DNA of 64,000 nt from Tetradesmus obliquus (GCA_030272155.1 CP126193.1:2976001-3040000), one strand, 5' to 3'. Positions 1-12,400 are shown, counted from the first letter of the stretch. The notes: a model not told the origin generated them from the sequence alone. A program made the numbers and translations.

Positions 1-665
1 GGTGGTTGAGGGAGCAACTGCACGGCAGCAGCCGCTGAGCTATGTGGTGGCGTGCCAGGCGGGTGCGCCCAAAGATGTTACTTCCAGGTGGGCTGCAGGA
101 GGGCCTGGGGCTGAGGCTAGCTGGATCTCTACCTGATCTGATTTCACACCGTTGGGTGATTGTCGCAAAGGATGAAAGCAGCTTGTTTTTGAGTGAGACT
201 TGGGATCGAATGTGGACGCCTTGGCGGCAGTGACGCTTTTGTGTCAGCGCTAGGTTGATGGCAGGTGGCCAGAGGAGTGCGCAGCAAATGCAGCAAATGC
301 AGGTGGGCCTGCTGGAGTGGCAGTGCTGCATGGCTAACCGGCCTTGAATGTTATGATGTCAGCTGTGCTTGCAGCGTTGCTGCATCTAGCAGATTGGTGT
401 GTGGCTGGCTGGTGACATGCACTGCTGCGAGCTCCACTCTGAGTATGCTGAGCACCTTGGCTCTATTGTGTGTAGGTACGCTGCCAACTTCACAGCCACC
501 AAGAAGTGGCGGGATGAGGCGTGGTGGGCAGGCACCATGGCAGCGCTGCGCAGCACAGCAGCACACCTACCACGCCACCTAGCGGCACAGATGGCTGCAC
601 AGCCTGCTGTGGCCCCGGCAGCAGCAGCAGCAGCAGCAGAGGGAAAGACTGCTGCAGCAATACGT

Positions 666-703
<38 letters not shown>

Positions 704-1056
704 GCAGCCAACTGCCAAGCGACGGAAAGCACAGCAACCAAATCAGCAGGCAGACGGGGACACCGCAAAGCAAAACATGCAGCAGCAGTCTAGCTCAGCA
801 CCTGCACCACCAGCAGCAGCAGCAGCTGACACCGCAGCAGCAGGTGGTGATGCTGCGCTGCGTGCTGCGCGTGAGGATGAGGAGCTTGCTGCTGCTGCTG
901 CCAGGCAGGCGGCGCAGCCCCCCAGCACCATAGAGGGCTTCAAGGCACACCCCCTGTACGTGCTGCAGCGGCACATACCACAGAAGCAGGTGTGTGCGCC
1001 GCCAGCCGTTAATGCATTGCTTACAGCATGAAGGCGGTATATACAACATACTCAGC

Positions 1057-1125
<69 letters not shown>

Positions 1126-2342
1126 AATGCTCCCGCTCCTTGTTTGTGCATTGGTTGGCGCCCTCATGCAGTTGCCACGTTGAACTCTTTCTTATCACCT
1201 TGCCGTTGTTGCTGAGATGACAGAACTGCTGCTGCCATGCTATCATATCAATCGCACAGGCGCTGGTGCCTGGTGCCGCCAAGCTAGGCTTGCACAAGGG
1301 CGAGCCTTACTACTCACGCGCAGACCTGCAAGATCTACATACCCGGCCGCACTGGCGTCGCCTAGGCAGGGATGTGAAAGAAGCTGAGCTGGCCCAACCT
1401 GCTAAACTGGCTAAGAAGCGAGCAGTACCAGCAGCAGCAGCAGCAGCTGGCAGGCGTGGCAGTGGTGGCTTCAGAGGAGGCTGGGGCGGCTGGCAGCGCA
1501 GCAGCAGCAGCAGATCTATGGGATCAATGGGATCAATGGGATCCATCGATCTTAATGCAGCAGGGGGTGCAGCAGCAGGTGTAGATGAACCTGATTATGA
1601 TGCAGATGGGGAGCTTCCAGCAGCAGCAGCAGCAGCAGGGGGTGAGGGTGCTGCTGCAGCGCTGCAGCAGCTGTATGGGCTGTGGCAGACAGAGCCATGG
1701 GAGCCGCCACCGGCAGTGGATGGCAAGGTGCCGCGCAATGAGCACGGCAACGTGGAAGTGCCACCTTTTGCCTTACAACTGCCCAAAGGTAATGTCACAT
1801 AACGTTATATGACGCTGGTTGCAGTGGCATGGCCATTTTACTTTGCAAATCTGGTCTGCCAGCTGCCGCATTGTTATCTCACCACCATCAACGATTTGCT
1901 GACATGAGGCTGCTGGTTTCCCTGCTCTGCGTGCTGTTTTGTGTGCAGGCACTCGTCACATCGCGCTGCCTGGTGCTGCTGCTGCATGCCGCAGCCTGGG
2001 CATTGACTATGCGCCAGCGCTTGTGGGCTTTGATGTGCAAGGCGGCCGCAACCTGCCCAAGATTGTCGGCGTGGTCGTGTGCGAGGTGCGCACCTAGCGC
2101 TGCTGCTTCTGCTGCTGCTGCATGCAGCTGCAGTGCAATTGCAGTGCAATCGCCAGTGCCGCGCAGCAGATCGTGTGCTTTGCTATATGGTTACTCCTTC
2201 TGCTGGATTAACTACATGCATGAGGATGCGGCACTTTGTTCACAAAGCGGTGGTATTTGTTGTGTGTTTTCCTGTTTCATTTGTGCACGGGTACTGCACG
2301 CGATGAAGATGCCGTGTAGCTCGTCTCTCATGCTACTGATGC

Positions 2343-2376
<34 letters not shown>

Positions 2377-2986
2377 GCTGCAGGAGTTTGAGGAGGCTGT
2401 GGTGCAGCTGCACCTGCAGCGCCAGGCCGACAAGGCAGCAGCGGAGCAGCAGCGACAGCGGCGCGAGGTGGAGGCAGCTTGGCGGCGGCTGCTGGGCAAC
2501 ATGTGGACGCGGCTGCAGCTGCAGCGCAAGTATGGAGGCGATACAGAGCCTGCTGCTGCTGGTGGTGGTGCTGGTGCAGTAGCGTCGCAGCAGGCAGCTG
2601 GAAGTGCGAAGGATATAGTGAAGGGCTTGCATGCGGCCGAGCAGCGGCAGGCGAGTGCTGCAGCAGCTGCTGCTGCAGTTGGTGCTGCTGCTGGTGCTGC
2701 TGCGGGGCAGCAGGCTGCAAGGGCAGGGGGTGGCAGGGCCGCCAGGAAGCCACCTGGGGTGGCTGGCGCTGTGGCAGCAGCAGCAGCAGCAGCAGGAGGG
2801 TCTGCTGCGGCCGTCCCTTTGCACGGTGATGATAGCGCTGCAGCAGCAGATGCAGCAGCAGCTGACGGCTCTGATCGTGGGCTAAGTGAGGGGGTTGCAG
2901 ATGGGAGTGACATGCTGGACTTGGAGCCGCCACTGGCTCAGCAGCAGCAGCATGAGCTTGAAGGCGTGGAGGTTGAAGAGTTCTGA
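1..2986 (+). CDS. XPC: XPC/RAD4 DNA damage recognition protein, 3' part
   Basis: This is the C-terminal part of the nucleotide-excision-repair damage sensor XPC/Rad4, which acts in the nucleus with centrin and RAD23. Exons are <1-87, 476-989, 1260-1788, 1949-2085 and 2384-2986, and all phases close. Visible family motifs are [18 protein letters not shown] across the first junction, the BHD1 segment [12 protein letters not shown], the [11 protein letters not shown] segment, the BHD2/3 signature [20 protein letters not shown] followed by [10 protein letters not shown], and the BHD3 end [20 protein letters not shown]. Exon 2 contains a poly-Gln/poly-Ala linker coded by a CAG run, and the tail after the last conserved block is Ala/Gln-rich and acidic. 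The N-terminal transglutaminase fold lies outside the window. The family call is secure. The exact length of the low-complexity tail depends only on the stop at 2984-2986. Confidence 0.93.
1059..1124. repeat. (CTG)n microsatellite in XPC intron 2
   Basis: An uninterrupted CTG run of about 22 units lies inside the second visible intron of the XPC gene, in sense orientation. Confidence 0.95.
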
Positions 2987-3024
2987 TGGTTGCTGCTCTG
3001 CGTTGCACCTGTATTAGTGCTGCG

Positions 3025-3029
3025 TGTAA
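3025..3029 (+). terminator. TGTAA polyadenylation motif for XPC
   Basis: TGTAA lies about 40 bases after the XPC stop codon. This pentamer is the usual chlorophyte polyadenylation signal, so it is a likely mRNA 3' end signal. Confidence 0.45.
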
Positions 3030-4108
3030 CTGCTGCATCTGTCTCAATGTCGGCAAGCTGTACGTGCCTTCAGTGCCCATGCGGAAACAAATTACGTTTG
3101 TATCATGATGGCCTTTGGCTGAATTGTGAGTTTCATTTTATCGGGTCAAAGGTTCGGCACAAGTGGTACCGTACCAGTCATTGCTGGTGACAGTTTCGGA
3201 TCTCAGCAGCTGGCCAGCTCATACACTGCAGAGACACGCAGCAGGTCTTCGTGTCACGCAGTTACCGTACCCATGCTGCTGTGCTGTAGCTCCCACTCAA
3301 CACAGCACGCATGCAGGATGGGTACACACGTGTGTACACATGTGTAGCAGAGCAGCGCTCTGCACATTGGCATTACATGGACGCCCTCTTGCTGCACACC
3401 TCGATCGCTGCTGCTGAGGAGCTAGCAGCAAAGCACATGCGGCACATGCCACACAGAGCCATCCTGCAGTCACAAAAGTAAGAGCATTATCTACACGACA
3501 GGGTGCCACAATGCGCAACCCTCCTTCAGCGCAATTCGCCTGCTTGCCACATGCTGATTGGGTGCGATGTGGTTGCCAACCGGGTATCCTTGCTGTCACA
3601 TCTTCACGCAACACTCCACCAACACTAACACCCCGCCTCCTCCACCTCCTCAACCCTCTCCCCGGATGATTAGCAAACCCCGTGCATGCAGCTTGCACAG
3701 CAGATGCACAAACTCAAAACTTTGAACAACAACCTGCCCAACTCATCACATCTTCAAGATGTGAGAGCAGAAGTTCTGCTCGAGCAACCGCACATATGCC
3801 TGCATTACAGCTGCTGGAGCAGCGCCGCCTCCTCGCACAATGTTGCAGCACGTGGAGCCACCTGCTGGTGAACAGTCAGCATCGCACACTGCGCATGGCA
3901 TACATACATGCACGGGCTAGCATCCACAATCGGAACATGCAGCTTCGCTTCGATCATATGCAAAGCATGTTCGGCCGTGCTGCTGTGACAGCTGCTGCGC
4001 CAGCAATGACAAACCTATGCCATGCGGGCAGAGCCATCCCAGGCACACCAACCAACGGGAAGCTCAACCACAACGCTCCGCTTCTGCGTCCCATACACGT
4101 GTACACGT

Positions 4109-4113
4109 TTACA
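4109..4113 (-). terminator. TGTAA polyadenylation motif for LRR gene
   Basis: TTACA on the plus strand reads TGTAA on the minus strand, about 145 bases after the LRR gene stop. Confidence 0.35.
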
Positions 4114-4256
4114 CACATGTGCAGCATCCACTTCCCATCGGCTGCTGGGCCAGGGCCACGTCAACTCACGCCCAGGAGAGGCTACTGACTGCTGTGCTGC
4201 GTGCATTTGCACATCTGCAGCTGCAGCGCAGCTACAACCCACATCACAAACAGCAT

Positions 4257-5318
4257 CTAGCTGCTGGGGCAGGGCTTGCCCAGGTTTGTGTTGCTGGGGT
4301 TGTAGTTCTTTGCGTAGCGCACATTAGCAGGCACCATGCCGCACAGCTTTGGGTTGTCCTGCACCAGCACTGTTGTGAGGTGCCCCGCTAGCAGCATGGA
4401 CAGGTTGCCGCTGAAGTCATTGCCCGCGATGTGGAACTGCGTGAGGTTCTGCGCAGAGCGGCTGCAACAACCACAGCAGCAGCAGCAGCAGCAGGCATAC
4501 GGTGGCAGCAGCAGGGACAGCTGCGTCGGCGGTGTCCATGATGCAGTCGAGACAACCAGGCCAAGCCAAGCATGTTGCTGCAAGGCAGCAGCAGCTGGAG
4601 TGCAGCACGCAGCAGGAAGCACAGCGTGGCAGTGCACGGAATGCTGCTGGTTGATCCTCAAATAAGCTACATAGCATGGCCTTACCGGGCAGTAAACGCT
4701 GTTACAAACGAGAAAGCCGAACAATCAGCAACCGTGATGTTGGCAGGTTCGAGCCCTGAGAACTCGCACAAACCTCAGCAAGCATGCAGCCGTAAGTCCA
4801 GGCCCACTCAAGCAAAAGAGGCGGGTATGGTGCCGCTCACGTGGTCATGACAGCCAGCCAGCCAGCTTGACCTCATAGCACGTACAGTACAGCACACAGC
4901 AAACATGCAACACGCGGCAGCACTACTCACGCTAAGGAGGCGGGTGCCGCTCATGTGGTCGTGACAGCCACATAACCAGCTGGCTGCAGCCAGCTTGAGC
5001 CCAGGACACATACAAAGCAACACACACTGAACATGTGACGCATGGCAGCCCTCACTCACGCGAAGGAGGCTGGTATGGTGCCGCTCATGTGGTTGTGGTC
5101 CACCTGGAAGCGCCGCACGCCCCTGGCCATGGTGCCGTAGGCCTCAGGGATGGTGCCCACAAGGTTGTTGTGCTCAAACTTGGCCTCTGCATGCACAGCA
5201 AAACAGCAGCAGCATGTGGTGGTGAGTCGCAGCAGGTAGTTGCAGGATGGTGCCCACCAGGTTGTTGTGCTCAAACTAGGCCTCTGCATAATGTGTATGA
5301 TGAATGGCAAAGCAGCAG

Positions 5319-5354
<36 letters not shown>

Positions 5355-5436
5355 GTGGTGGTGAGTTGCAGCAGGCGGTTTGCAGGGTGGTGCCCACCAG
5401 GTTGTTGTGCTCAAACTTGGCCTCTGGGGGTGTGAT

Positions 5437-5492
<56 letters not shown>

Positions 5493-6804
5493 TGGCAGTG
5501 AGTCGCAGCAGCTGGTTTGTGGGATGCTGCCCGCCAGTGCGTTGCGCTCGACTTGGCCTCCTGTCAAACAGGTTTGCAGGAACGTTGCAATTGAATCACG
5601 TAATAATGTGGGGTAAACCACTGCAGGCCCCACACCAGCTGCATGCCATGATATTACATGACAGCCTGCTGCAGCTGACACCACCAGCCACTGTAGCACG
5701 CGCTGCAGCTGAGGTTCAAAGAAGATGGGCCACTGGCCTGCTGCAGCTGACACCACTGGTCACAGCAACTCACAGCACAATAGACTGTCCATCTTTACAA
5801 TGGCAGTAACAGCCTGACAGAGCTGGCTTGCTGGCTTGCTGGCTTGTTGGCCGGCTGGCGTGTCCCCACCTGTCAGGCGGGGCATCCTGGCAAGGTATTC
5901 CGGCAGTGTGCCGGTCAGCTGCAGCAAAGCATGACGCACAGGTGGCAGCACACGGCAGCAGGGTAGCATGTTATGCGGGGCAACTTTGCTGGGTACTACG
6001 GCAGTGTGCCGGTGAGCTGCAGCAAAGCAACACAACAGCTTGAAAGTGTGCAGCTTTGCATTTTTCATGCTAGACTGTCCATAGTGACACGCAACACGCT
6101 GGCGGCGCACAAAGAGAACCGCATCACTAAGCAGGTGGGCAGAGCTGCAGGCGCTGAAAAGGCGGTGGCCAGCAGCCTGAAATATGTATCAGGTTTCAAC
6201 AGCACCCAGATCGTCGTGCACCCGTGGCAGCTGTCACACAACTGGAGGCCAGTTATGTACTGCATACAGAACATCACCACACCACTGTGCTGCAGTGCTG
6301 TGCTGCCCCCAGCTGTCCCGCACGCACCCTGTTGTTGCTCAGGTCCAGCTCCTCAATCAGTGGGAAGCAGTTGTCAATCCAGTTGGGGATGGGGCCTGCA
6401 GCAGCAGCAGCAGCAGCAGCTGATGCTTCTGTTCTAGTGCGCCCACCTGCCTTTTCAAACCACCGACTTGCATGTTGGCAGGCCACAAGGGTCTTGCAAC
6501 ACCAAAGTCTCATACACCCACACGATGAGCACTGCCACCGCTCCAACAGTAGGTTGCTAAGCTGTGCGCACACTGTGCAAACAAGCTGGTCACAAGGCTG
6601 AGCATGTCAAGCCGCATCATCACTGCAGTGGCTGCAGCTGTGGCCAGCAGTTGAATTCAAAAAATGTTTCAAGCTGATGCATGCTCAAGGCGGTGTACGG
6701 GCCGGTCCACCGCTGCCCAAAAGGCATGATCTACTTCTGCTGCTGCTGCTGCCTGTGCCGTAAACGGCACGCACGTGTCAGGTTCTGCCCAAATCTCCCG
6801 GCAC

Positions 6805-6835
<31 letters not shown>

Positions 6836-7787
6836 CAGCGGTGGTGTCACCTGTGAGGTAGCCCAGGCCCTCGCGCCCACCAAAGTCAAACTCGCGCAGG
6901 TGGTTCAGCAGGCAGAACTCCTTGGGCACGGGGCCATTCACCTGCATGCATTATGTTGAAGCAGCTGTGTTACTGTATTATTGTAGGACAAGTGCAGACA
7001 CGCGCATCGGTGTGTTTTTTGCCAGAAGCACAGATGCTGCAGTGCAACTGAAGGAAGGAGTTGCAGCTGAACGGATGTTGAGCACATTGTTAACGCAGTG
7101 CAACGCAGTGTTATGCACACCTTCTCGCTTGTGATGTGTGAGCTTGTGACCATGCCGTCGATCACTCCATTGCCAGACTCGCCCCACCCTGCAGCAGCAG
7201 CACACCCAAAAAGATGCGCTCAAAGGCCAGTATCTGTGCTGCGGTGCAATAAGCTACCAGCGTACTATCACAGCAGAGCATGTTGATCACCAACGTTCAT
7301 CGGTTGTGGTGATATGCTGCATTCATGTTGCATACTCGTAGCGCGCTATGAGCACAACGTGTCCCCAGCACACTAAACAGCTAACCACCAAGCTTGCACA
7401 TGATCTCCTCCATTTCACCCCACCTCTCCCCTTCCCTGCCAGCGCCTGTATCCCCTGCAGCACCTTCTCTCACCTGTGCTCTGCCCCCTGCAGTGCATGT
7501 GGTACCAGTTGCCCTCAGTCTCGCGGCCACAGGGGTCGCAGGTGCTGTCGCTGTTGCCTGGTGGCGTGGGGCAGGTCCACTTGCTGGTGGCGGCACGCCA
7601 GTAGGGGCTGCGCGTGTTCATGGCATCCCTCACAGCGATGAACCTGGCCACTGCAGGACGAGGATGGCAGCAGCAGCAGCAGCCAGCAGCAGGTGAGCAG
7701 GTGCAGCAAGGTGTGAGCTCGAGCTGCGCGTGTTCATGGCATCCCTCACAGCGATGAACCTGGCCACTGCAGGGTGAAGCAGGAGAT

Positions 7788-7839
<52 letters not shown>

Positions 7840-8283
7840 TGTGCAGCAGCAGGTGCGGTAAGGGCACACAGAGGTGTCATCTCATGCAGCATGCTCCAAT
7901 TGCTTGTGAGCAACTCCTGCATCCTGGTTTCTTGAGGTGAGTCTGGCTACGAGCAGTGACAGTTAGCCAGCGGCCGCCAAAGAAACACAACCTGCCACTG
8001 CTCATCATCACATATATATGCTCCAGCCAGCACAAATCGCAGGCTGCAGGGCTGACAAGTATCAAGTCCTGCAGGAGCCCAGAACTAATTGCAGGGCTGC
8101 TTTACTCTTGCTGCAGACTGTGTAACAGACTGCATGCAGCTGCTGGCACTGCTGTTCACGCCCGTGCGCACGTTGGTCTGGGTCCGTATATGCCGTTGAC
8201 AGCTGCACATATGCCAGCAGCAGCAGGCTGGCGAGGCTAAGCAACTGCAGCCCCTTCAATGCGACCGCTCTGTGCGCTGCCAT
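4257..8283 (-). CDS. Secreted leucine-rich-repeat protein
   Basis: This predicted 288-residue protein has a cleavable signal peptide (hydrophobic core LQLLSLASLLLLAYVQLS, residues about 11-28) and plant-type LRRs. Exons on the minus strand are 8283-8172, 7650-7474, 7188-7151, 6941-6851, 6395-6328, 5918-5870, 5186-5060 and 4461-4257. Every phase closes. After the signal comes a cysteine-containing LRR cap (residues about 38-110, with CDPCGRETEGNWYHMHCRG). LRR motifs follow, such as NGPVPKEF, GPIPNW, LDLSNNR, LTGTLPEYL, NNLVGTIPEAYG, DHNHMSGTIPASFA and NDFSGNLSMLL, ending in CGMVPANVRYA and a short Cys tail. There is no kinase or membrane anchor, so it resembles only the ectodomain of LRR receptor kinases. 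A cell-wall or extracellular recognition role is inference. Introns carry many decayed copies of neighbouring exon edges. Confidence 0.82.
4811..5093 (-). repeat. Three tandem copies of LRR exon 7 donor junction
   Basis: The end of exon 7 (encoding DHNHMSGTIPASFA, real junction at 5060) recurs in decayed form around 4929-4970 (DHMSGTRLL) and 4811-4855 (DHVSGTIPASFA). The spacing is roughly 118-130 bases and the extra copies sit in the downstream intron. Confidence 0.85.
5150..5560 (-). repeat. Four tandem copies of LRR exon 7 acceptor junction
   Basis: The start of exon 7 (AG followed by AGGCCAAGTTTGAGCACAAC, real start at 5186) recurs upstream in the transcript with acceptor positions near 5283, 5423 and about 5556. 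The copy near 5283 has a stop codon (AGGCCTAGTT). The other two stay open for a short distance. Each ends in or near a CAG tract. Confidence 0.88.
5436..5490. repeat. (CAG)n microsatellite in LRR intron
   Basis: About 18 CAG units on the plus strand, read as CTG in the LRR transcript. Confidence 0.95.
5901..6030 (-). repeat. Duplicated acceptor junction of LRR exon 6
   Basis: The exon 6 start (CTGACCGGCACACTGCCG in sense, real start 5918) has a second copy beginning near 6017, about 99 bases away. The extra copy acquires a stop (CCGTAG) directly after the conserved block. Confidence 0.85.
7608..7772 (-). repeat. Duplicated acceptor junction of LRR exon 2
   Basis: About 50 bases are identical between 7608-7656 and 7723-7771. 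They cover the 3' splice site and the first codons of exon 2 (ARFIAVRDAMNTRS). Only the lower-coordinate copy continues into the full exon, so the other is an intronic relic or an alternative acceptor. Confidence 0.92.
7790..7838. repeat. (CAG)n microsatellite in LRR intron 1
   Basis: About 16 CAG units on the plus strand, CTG in the sense of the LRR transcript, just upstream of the extra exon 2 acceptor. Confidence 0.95.
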
Positions 8284-8692
8284 GTTTGACACTGCAGCAA
8301 GATCTAATTTCGCAAGCTTGATGCTGTTTGGTGAAATCGCGGACACAAATAATAAAAGTGCAGCAGAGAAGCTGCGGTGGTGTGTGTCACGCGAGGCAGT
8401 GAGTGCAGCTGTGTCTGCCTGCGACGGGTGGCACTTTGGACAACAGGTAGCTGCAGGAGTTGCCAGTCAACAAACGCACCAATTTATAATGGATCTAATT
8501 TGCTTTTCATCTATATGCGGACAAAACTTTTACAGTCCGCGCCGAAGCCAACCTTGTACCAGCCGATGCCAACCGAACGTTGGACGACGACGGTTACCAA
8601 CCATTAACACTCTGACCGAACGTACAGCCACAAGCTCAACAGCGGTGCCAGGCATGATCGAAGCCCAGCACACGCCGCTGCTTCTTGCTGCC
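8284..8692. other. Intergenic region between LRR and ABC transporter genes
   Basis: This 409-base gap must contain the LRR promoter and the ABC transporter 3' UTR, since both genes are on the minus strand. No conserved reading frame is visible. Confidence 0.5.
8530..8534 (-). terminator. TGTAA polyadenylation motif for ABC transporter
   Basis: TTACA on the plus strand, about 160 bases after the transporter stop codon. Confidence 0.4.
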
Positions 8693-9360
8693 TCATCCTT
8701 CCAGCCCTGCTGCTAGCCGCTGCTTGTACTCTGCTGCAGTGTACTTCTCCCAGTGACCTGCACCAGGCTGCCCGCAGCACACAAGCACATGGCTGTGCCA
8801 CTCCAGCAGCTGCAACCTGTGCCCTACACTCACGTAGCTGCTGCACGCCTGCCGCACTAAACCATAAACCACAGCCTCACTCTTAGGGTCCAGCGCTGAT
8901 GTGGCTTCATCCAAAAACGCCAGCTGCGGTTTATGGTACAGCAACCGCACCAATGCCACACGCTGCTGCTCACCCAAGCTCAAAACTGCTGACCAGTCTA
9001 GCTCTGTGTCTAGGCCTGAGTCAAACCTAGTCAGCAGGTGACGCAACCGCACGGACTGCAGCAGCTGCTGCAGCTGTGCATCTGTGCTGCTGCCACCATC
9101 GAGCCCTAGGCCGCCCATGTTGATACACGTGCTGCTGCCAACAGCAGCAGCACTTGCAGGCACTGCTGCATGTTTACTGCTGCTGCTGAAGCTGCTGCTT
9201 TGATGCTGGTCAGCCTCTTCACTGCTGCTGTCATGTGTGCTTGCATCCACACCCGCTGCTGCAGCTGAGGTTGCGCTGCTACTGTGTTGCGACCATGCTG
9301 TGGGGAACAGTAGCTGCTGGCGCAGGCTGCCCAAGGGCATGAAGGGCTTCTGCAAGGTAT

Positions 9361-9424
<64 letters not shown>

Positions 9425-12400
9425 GGCCCCGCAGTCAGTCTTGCCAATGCCATTTGTTTCAGACAGCATGTGCGGTTTGAAACGGCAGGTTGGCACAGTA
9501 GCTTGCATGTGGCAGACAGACAGTTCTAGTTACTCAGTTGCAAGCATGCAGTGCTTTATAAATCTACATGCAGCAGTTTGCATGGCCGCACCATCAGCTG
9601 CATCTCAGATCTCCCACCTGAGGCAAGAAGAACAGTGCATTGGGCGGCGGGCCCCGCACCGTGCCGCTGCCAACAGTCCACAGCCCTGCAATGACGCGCA
9701 GCAGGCTGGACTTGCCACAGCCCGAGGGGCCCAGCACCAGCAGCGACTCGCCTGCAGCCATACAGGCAGCACATCAACTATCAGGAGAGTGACTCAAAGT
9801 TTTCCGGTGCATTTGAGGCACAATTGCACCGCTGAACACCACTCAATTGGATGCACTTGATTGCCTTCTCAACCTATCAGGCCATCTCAAGCCGCAGTGT
9901 GGCTGAACCCTGCCCACGCAAGCACCATTGCCATGCTCCTACCACCCTCACCTGGTGCTATGCTGAAGCTCAGCTCAGCGCACACGCAGGTGGGCATGTG
10001 GTGCCGGCCAGGCACCCACGCGCTCAGCTCCTCAGCACAAAACCCTGCATATGCCCCATCCATGAGCCGCAACACACGCGAGGGCCGGCCACCGCCACCG
10101 CCACTGCCAGCGCTGCCAACCTCCCATCGCTCCGCTGCCGCTGCTGACACCGCCGCCCCTGATACCCCTGCTGCTTCTGTGCTGCTGCTACCACGCCTGT
10201 TGCTGGCTTTGTCCGAATGCAGCAGCAGCCCTGTAGCCTCCCCTACCTCCTCATCATCTTCAGCTGCTGCTGCTGCTGCTTCCGCTGCCTTGCCTGCTGC
10301 TGTACCTGCCTCACTCTTCCCCGGGCCCTTCTTCCGCTTGCTGCCCAGCCCACCTGCCCTCAGCCCTGCCCCTAACCCCCCCAGCAGCCCCACTGCCCCA
10401 GCCACAGGTTGCTCAAAGCCCTGCACGCTGCCGCTGCCGCCTGCATCCACGTCTGCTGCTTCTAGAGCTGTCAGCAGGCCGTCCAGGCGAGCTGTCTCTG
10501 CTGCCAGGCTGGAGAACTCGTCAAGCTTTGCGAGGATGAGCCCCAGGGCTCCCTCCAGCACTTGGAAGGCATAGCTGGCCTGCAGCGTTGCAAGTAGGGC
10601 AGCAGAAAGGGGACCGTGCAGCAGTGTGTTTGCGATGCAGCATGTCATGTGGTGGTGGTGTGCGGTGTGGTGAGCAAGCCGGCAGGAAAGGGCGCAGTGC
10701 AGAGGTGGGTGGGCTGTGCAGCATGTGACAGAGCGCAATGATCCCGAGAACCCCAAACATCCTCCTGCGTCAGCATGCTTCAGCATGCTGACCATGCGCA
10801 CCACAGCTACTGCAGCAGCGGCAGCACTAGCAGCAGCAGCAGCAGGGTTCTCGGCACCATGCCCATTGCGCAGCTCACAAGGCAGCCTGCCGCACCTGTG
10901 TTAGCGTGCCGAACGGAATCTTGCCTTGAAAGTACTCCGGGGCCAGCACCAGTGAGGGCAGCAGTATAGTGGCATAGGAGTACGCCGTCACCTGCACAGC
11001 AACAAATAATGTCAGTATAAACAATTGGATGGCAGGTGTGGGTGCAGTTACAGCAAAAGCAGCAGCAGTCGCAAGTTTGTACGTTGACCAGCGTGCAACA
11101 ATCCCTGTGATGCAAAGCCGATGCAACTCTAAAATGTATGCAGTGTGCTGGAATTGGCGGCCTGGTGCAGCTGTAGTAAACATGCACATTCTGTTACGTA
11201 AGTATGTAAAGTACATAAGTACGTAAGTACGTATACCCAACAGTCAGAATACAAGCAAAGCAGCGTGTGGATGTGCATGCACACAAGCACAGCAGCACCC
11301 CACGCACCCACAGCTCGTAGCAGCCCAGCCAGCTGATGCGGCGCAGCAGCACCAGCAGCATGGCAGCCAGCCGCTGCCGCAGGTCTGCCGCCTCGCGCGC
11401 ATCACCGCCATAAAAGGCAATCGCCTCCGCGTTCTCCCTGGCAAGGGGTTTGACAAGCAGGGTGGAGGCAGTTTGGGACGGCTACGGCACAGGCAGCAGG
11501 GGCCAGCAGGTTTCACCACATCTCAACATGCAGCCCTACCGGCGCTAACACCCAACCAATCTTACCACCAGCAGTCTGAGGGTTTATCATCTGCAGCTGC
11601 ATGCAGCAGCTAGGACAACATCGCTTGAAACTCAAGACTGCCTGAAGCGCAGCCGCCCCACCTGAGCCGCACCAGGCCGAAGCGCAGGTCCGCCTCCAGC
11701 TTCAGGATGCACAGCACACCCAGCCATTCTTACCGACAGCAGCCAAGGGTCTTATCAGCTGCAGCCACACGCAGCCGCCCCACCTGATCCGCACCAGGCC
11801 GAAGCGCAGGTCTGCCTCCAGCTTTAGGATGCAAAGCACACCCAGCCGTTCTTACCGACAGCAGCCAAGGGTCTATCGGCTGCAGCCACACGCAGCAGCC
11901 CCACCTGAGCCGCACCAGGCCAAAGCGCAGGTCTGCCTCCAGCTTCAGGATGCGCTGCTGCAGGCTGGTCAGCGCGCGGCCGAAGACAGCGGCAGTGCCA
12001 AACGTGCCCAGGAAGGCATAGCCCAGCAGGAACAGCACCAGGCGGGGCGATATGGACCACAGCACGCCTGCAGGCGGGCGGCGAACACACATTAGTGCAC
12101 AAAAGTGCGAAAGGCAGGTGCTAGACTCAAAACTTGACTCTGAAACGCTTCACACAAGGAACAGCCAGCTGCAACAACACCCACGTCTGCTTCCTGCAGC
12201 TGCTCACCTGCAAACGCTGCGCGAAAAGGTTCACTGCCTCATGCCTGCAGGTCCTCACACATGCGATATGCCAAGCTGCAACAGCATCGCATGCGCCTCC
12301 TGCAGCTGCTCACCTGCAAACGCTGCGCAGTTGAGCGCCTTTTTGCCCAGCAAGGCTACCAGCGTGACACTGGTTGACACGTAGTTGGCCACATCGTTCG

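Larger units (their letters stand above)
2987..4256. other. Convergent intergenic region between XPC and LRR gene
   Basis: The two flanking genes end tail to tail here. I see no conserved coding sequence. It holds 3' UTR sequence for both genes, TGTAA motifs for each strand, and short alternating purine-pyrimidine stretches (ACACGTGTGTACACATGTGT near 3331-3350 and a similar ACACGTGTACACG near 4095). Confidence 0.6.

Noticed and set aside
2212-3080. Long minus-strand frames over the XPC tail
   Set aside because: They are shadows of the Ala/Gln-rich XPC exon on the opposite strand.
4743-4757. GGTTCGAGCCC resembling a tRNA T-arm/B box
   Set aside because: No matching acceptor stem, D arm or anticodon arm can be drawn around it; it lies in an LRR intron.
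4811-5560. Regularly spaced repeats that look like a CRISPR array
   Set aside because: The units are decayed copies of LRR exon 7 edges with drifting spacing in a eukaryotic gene, not repeat-spacer units.
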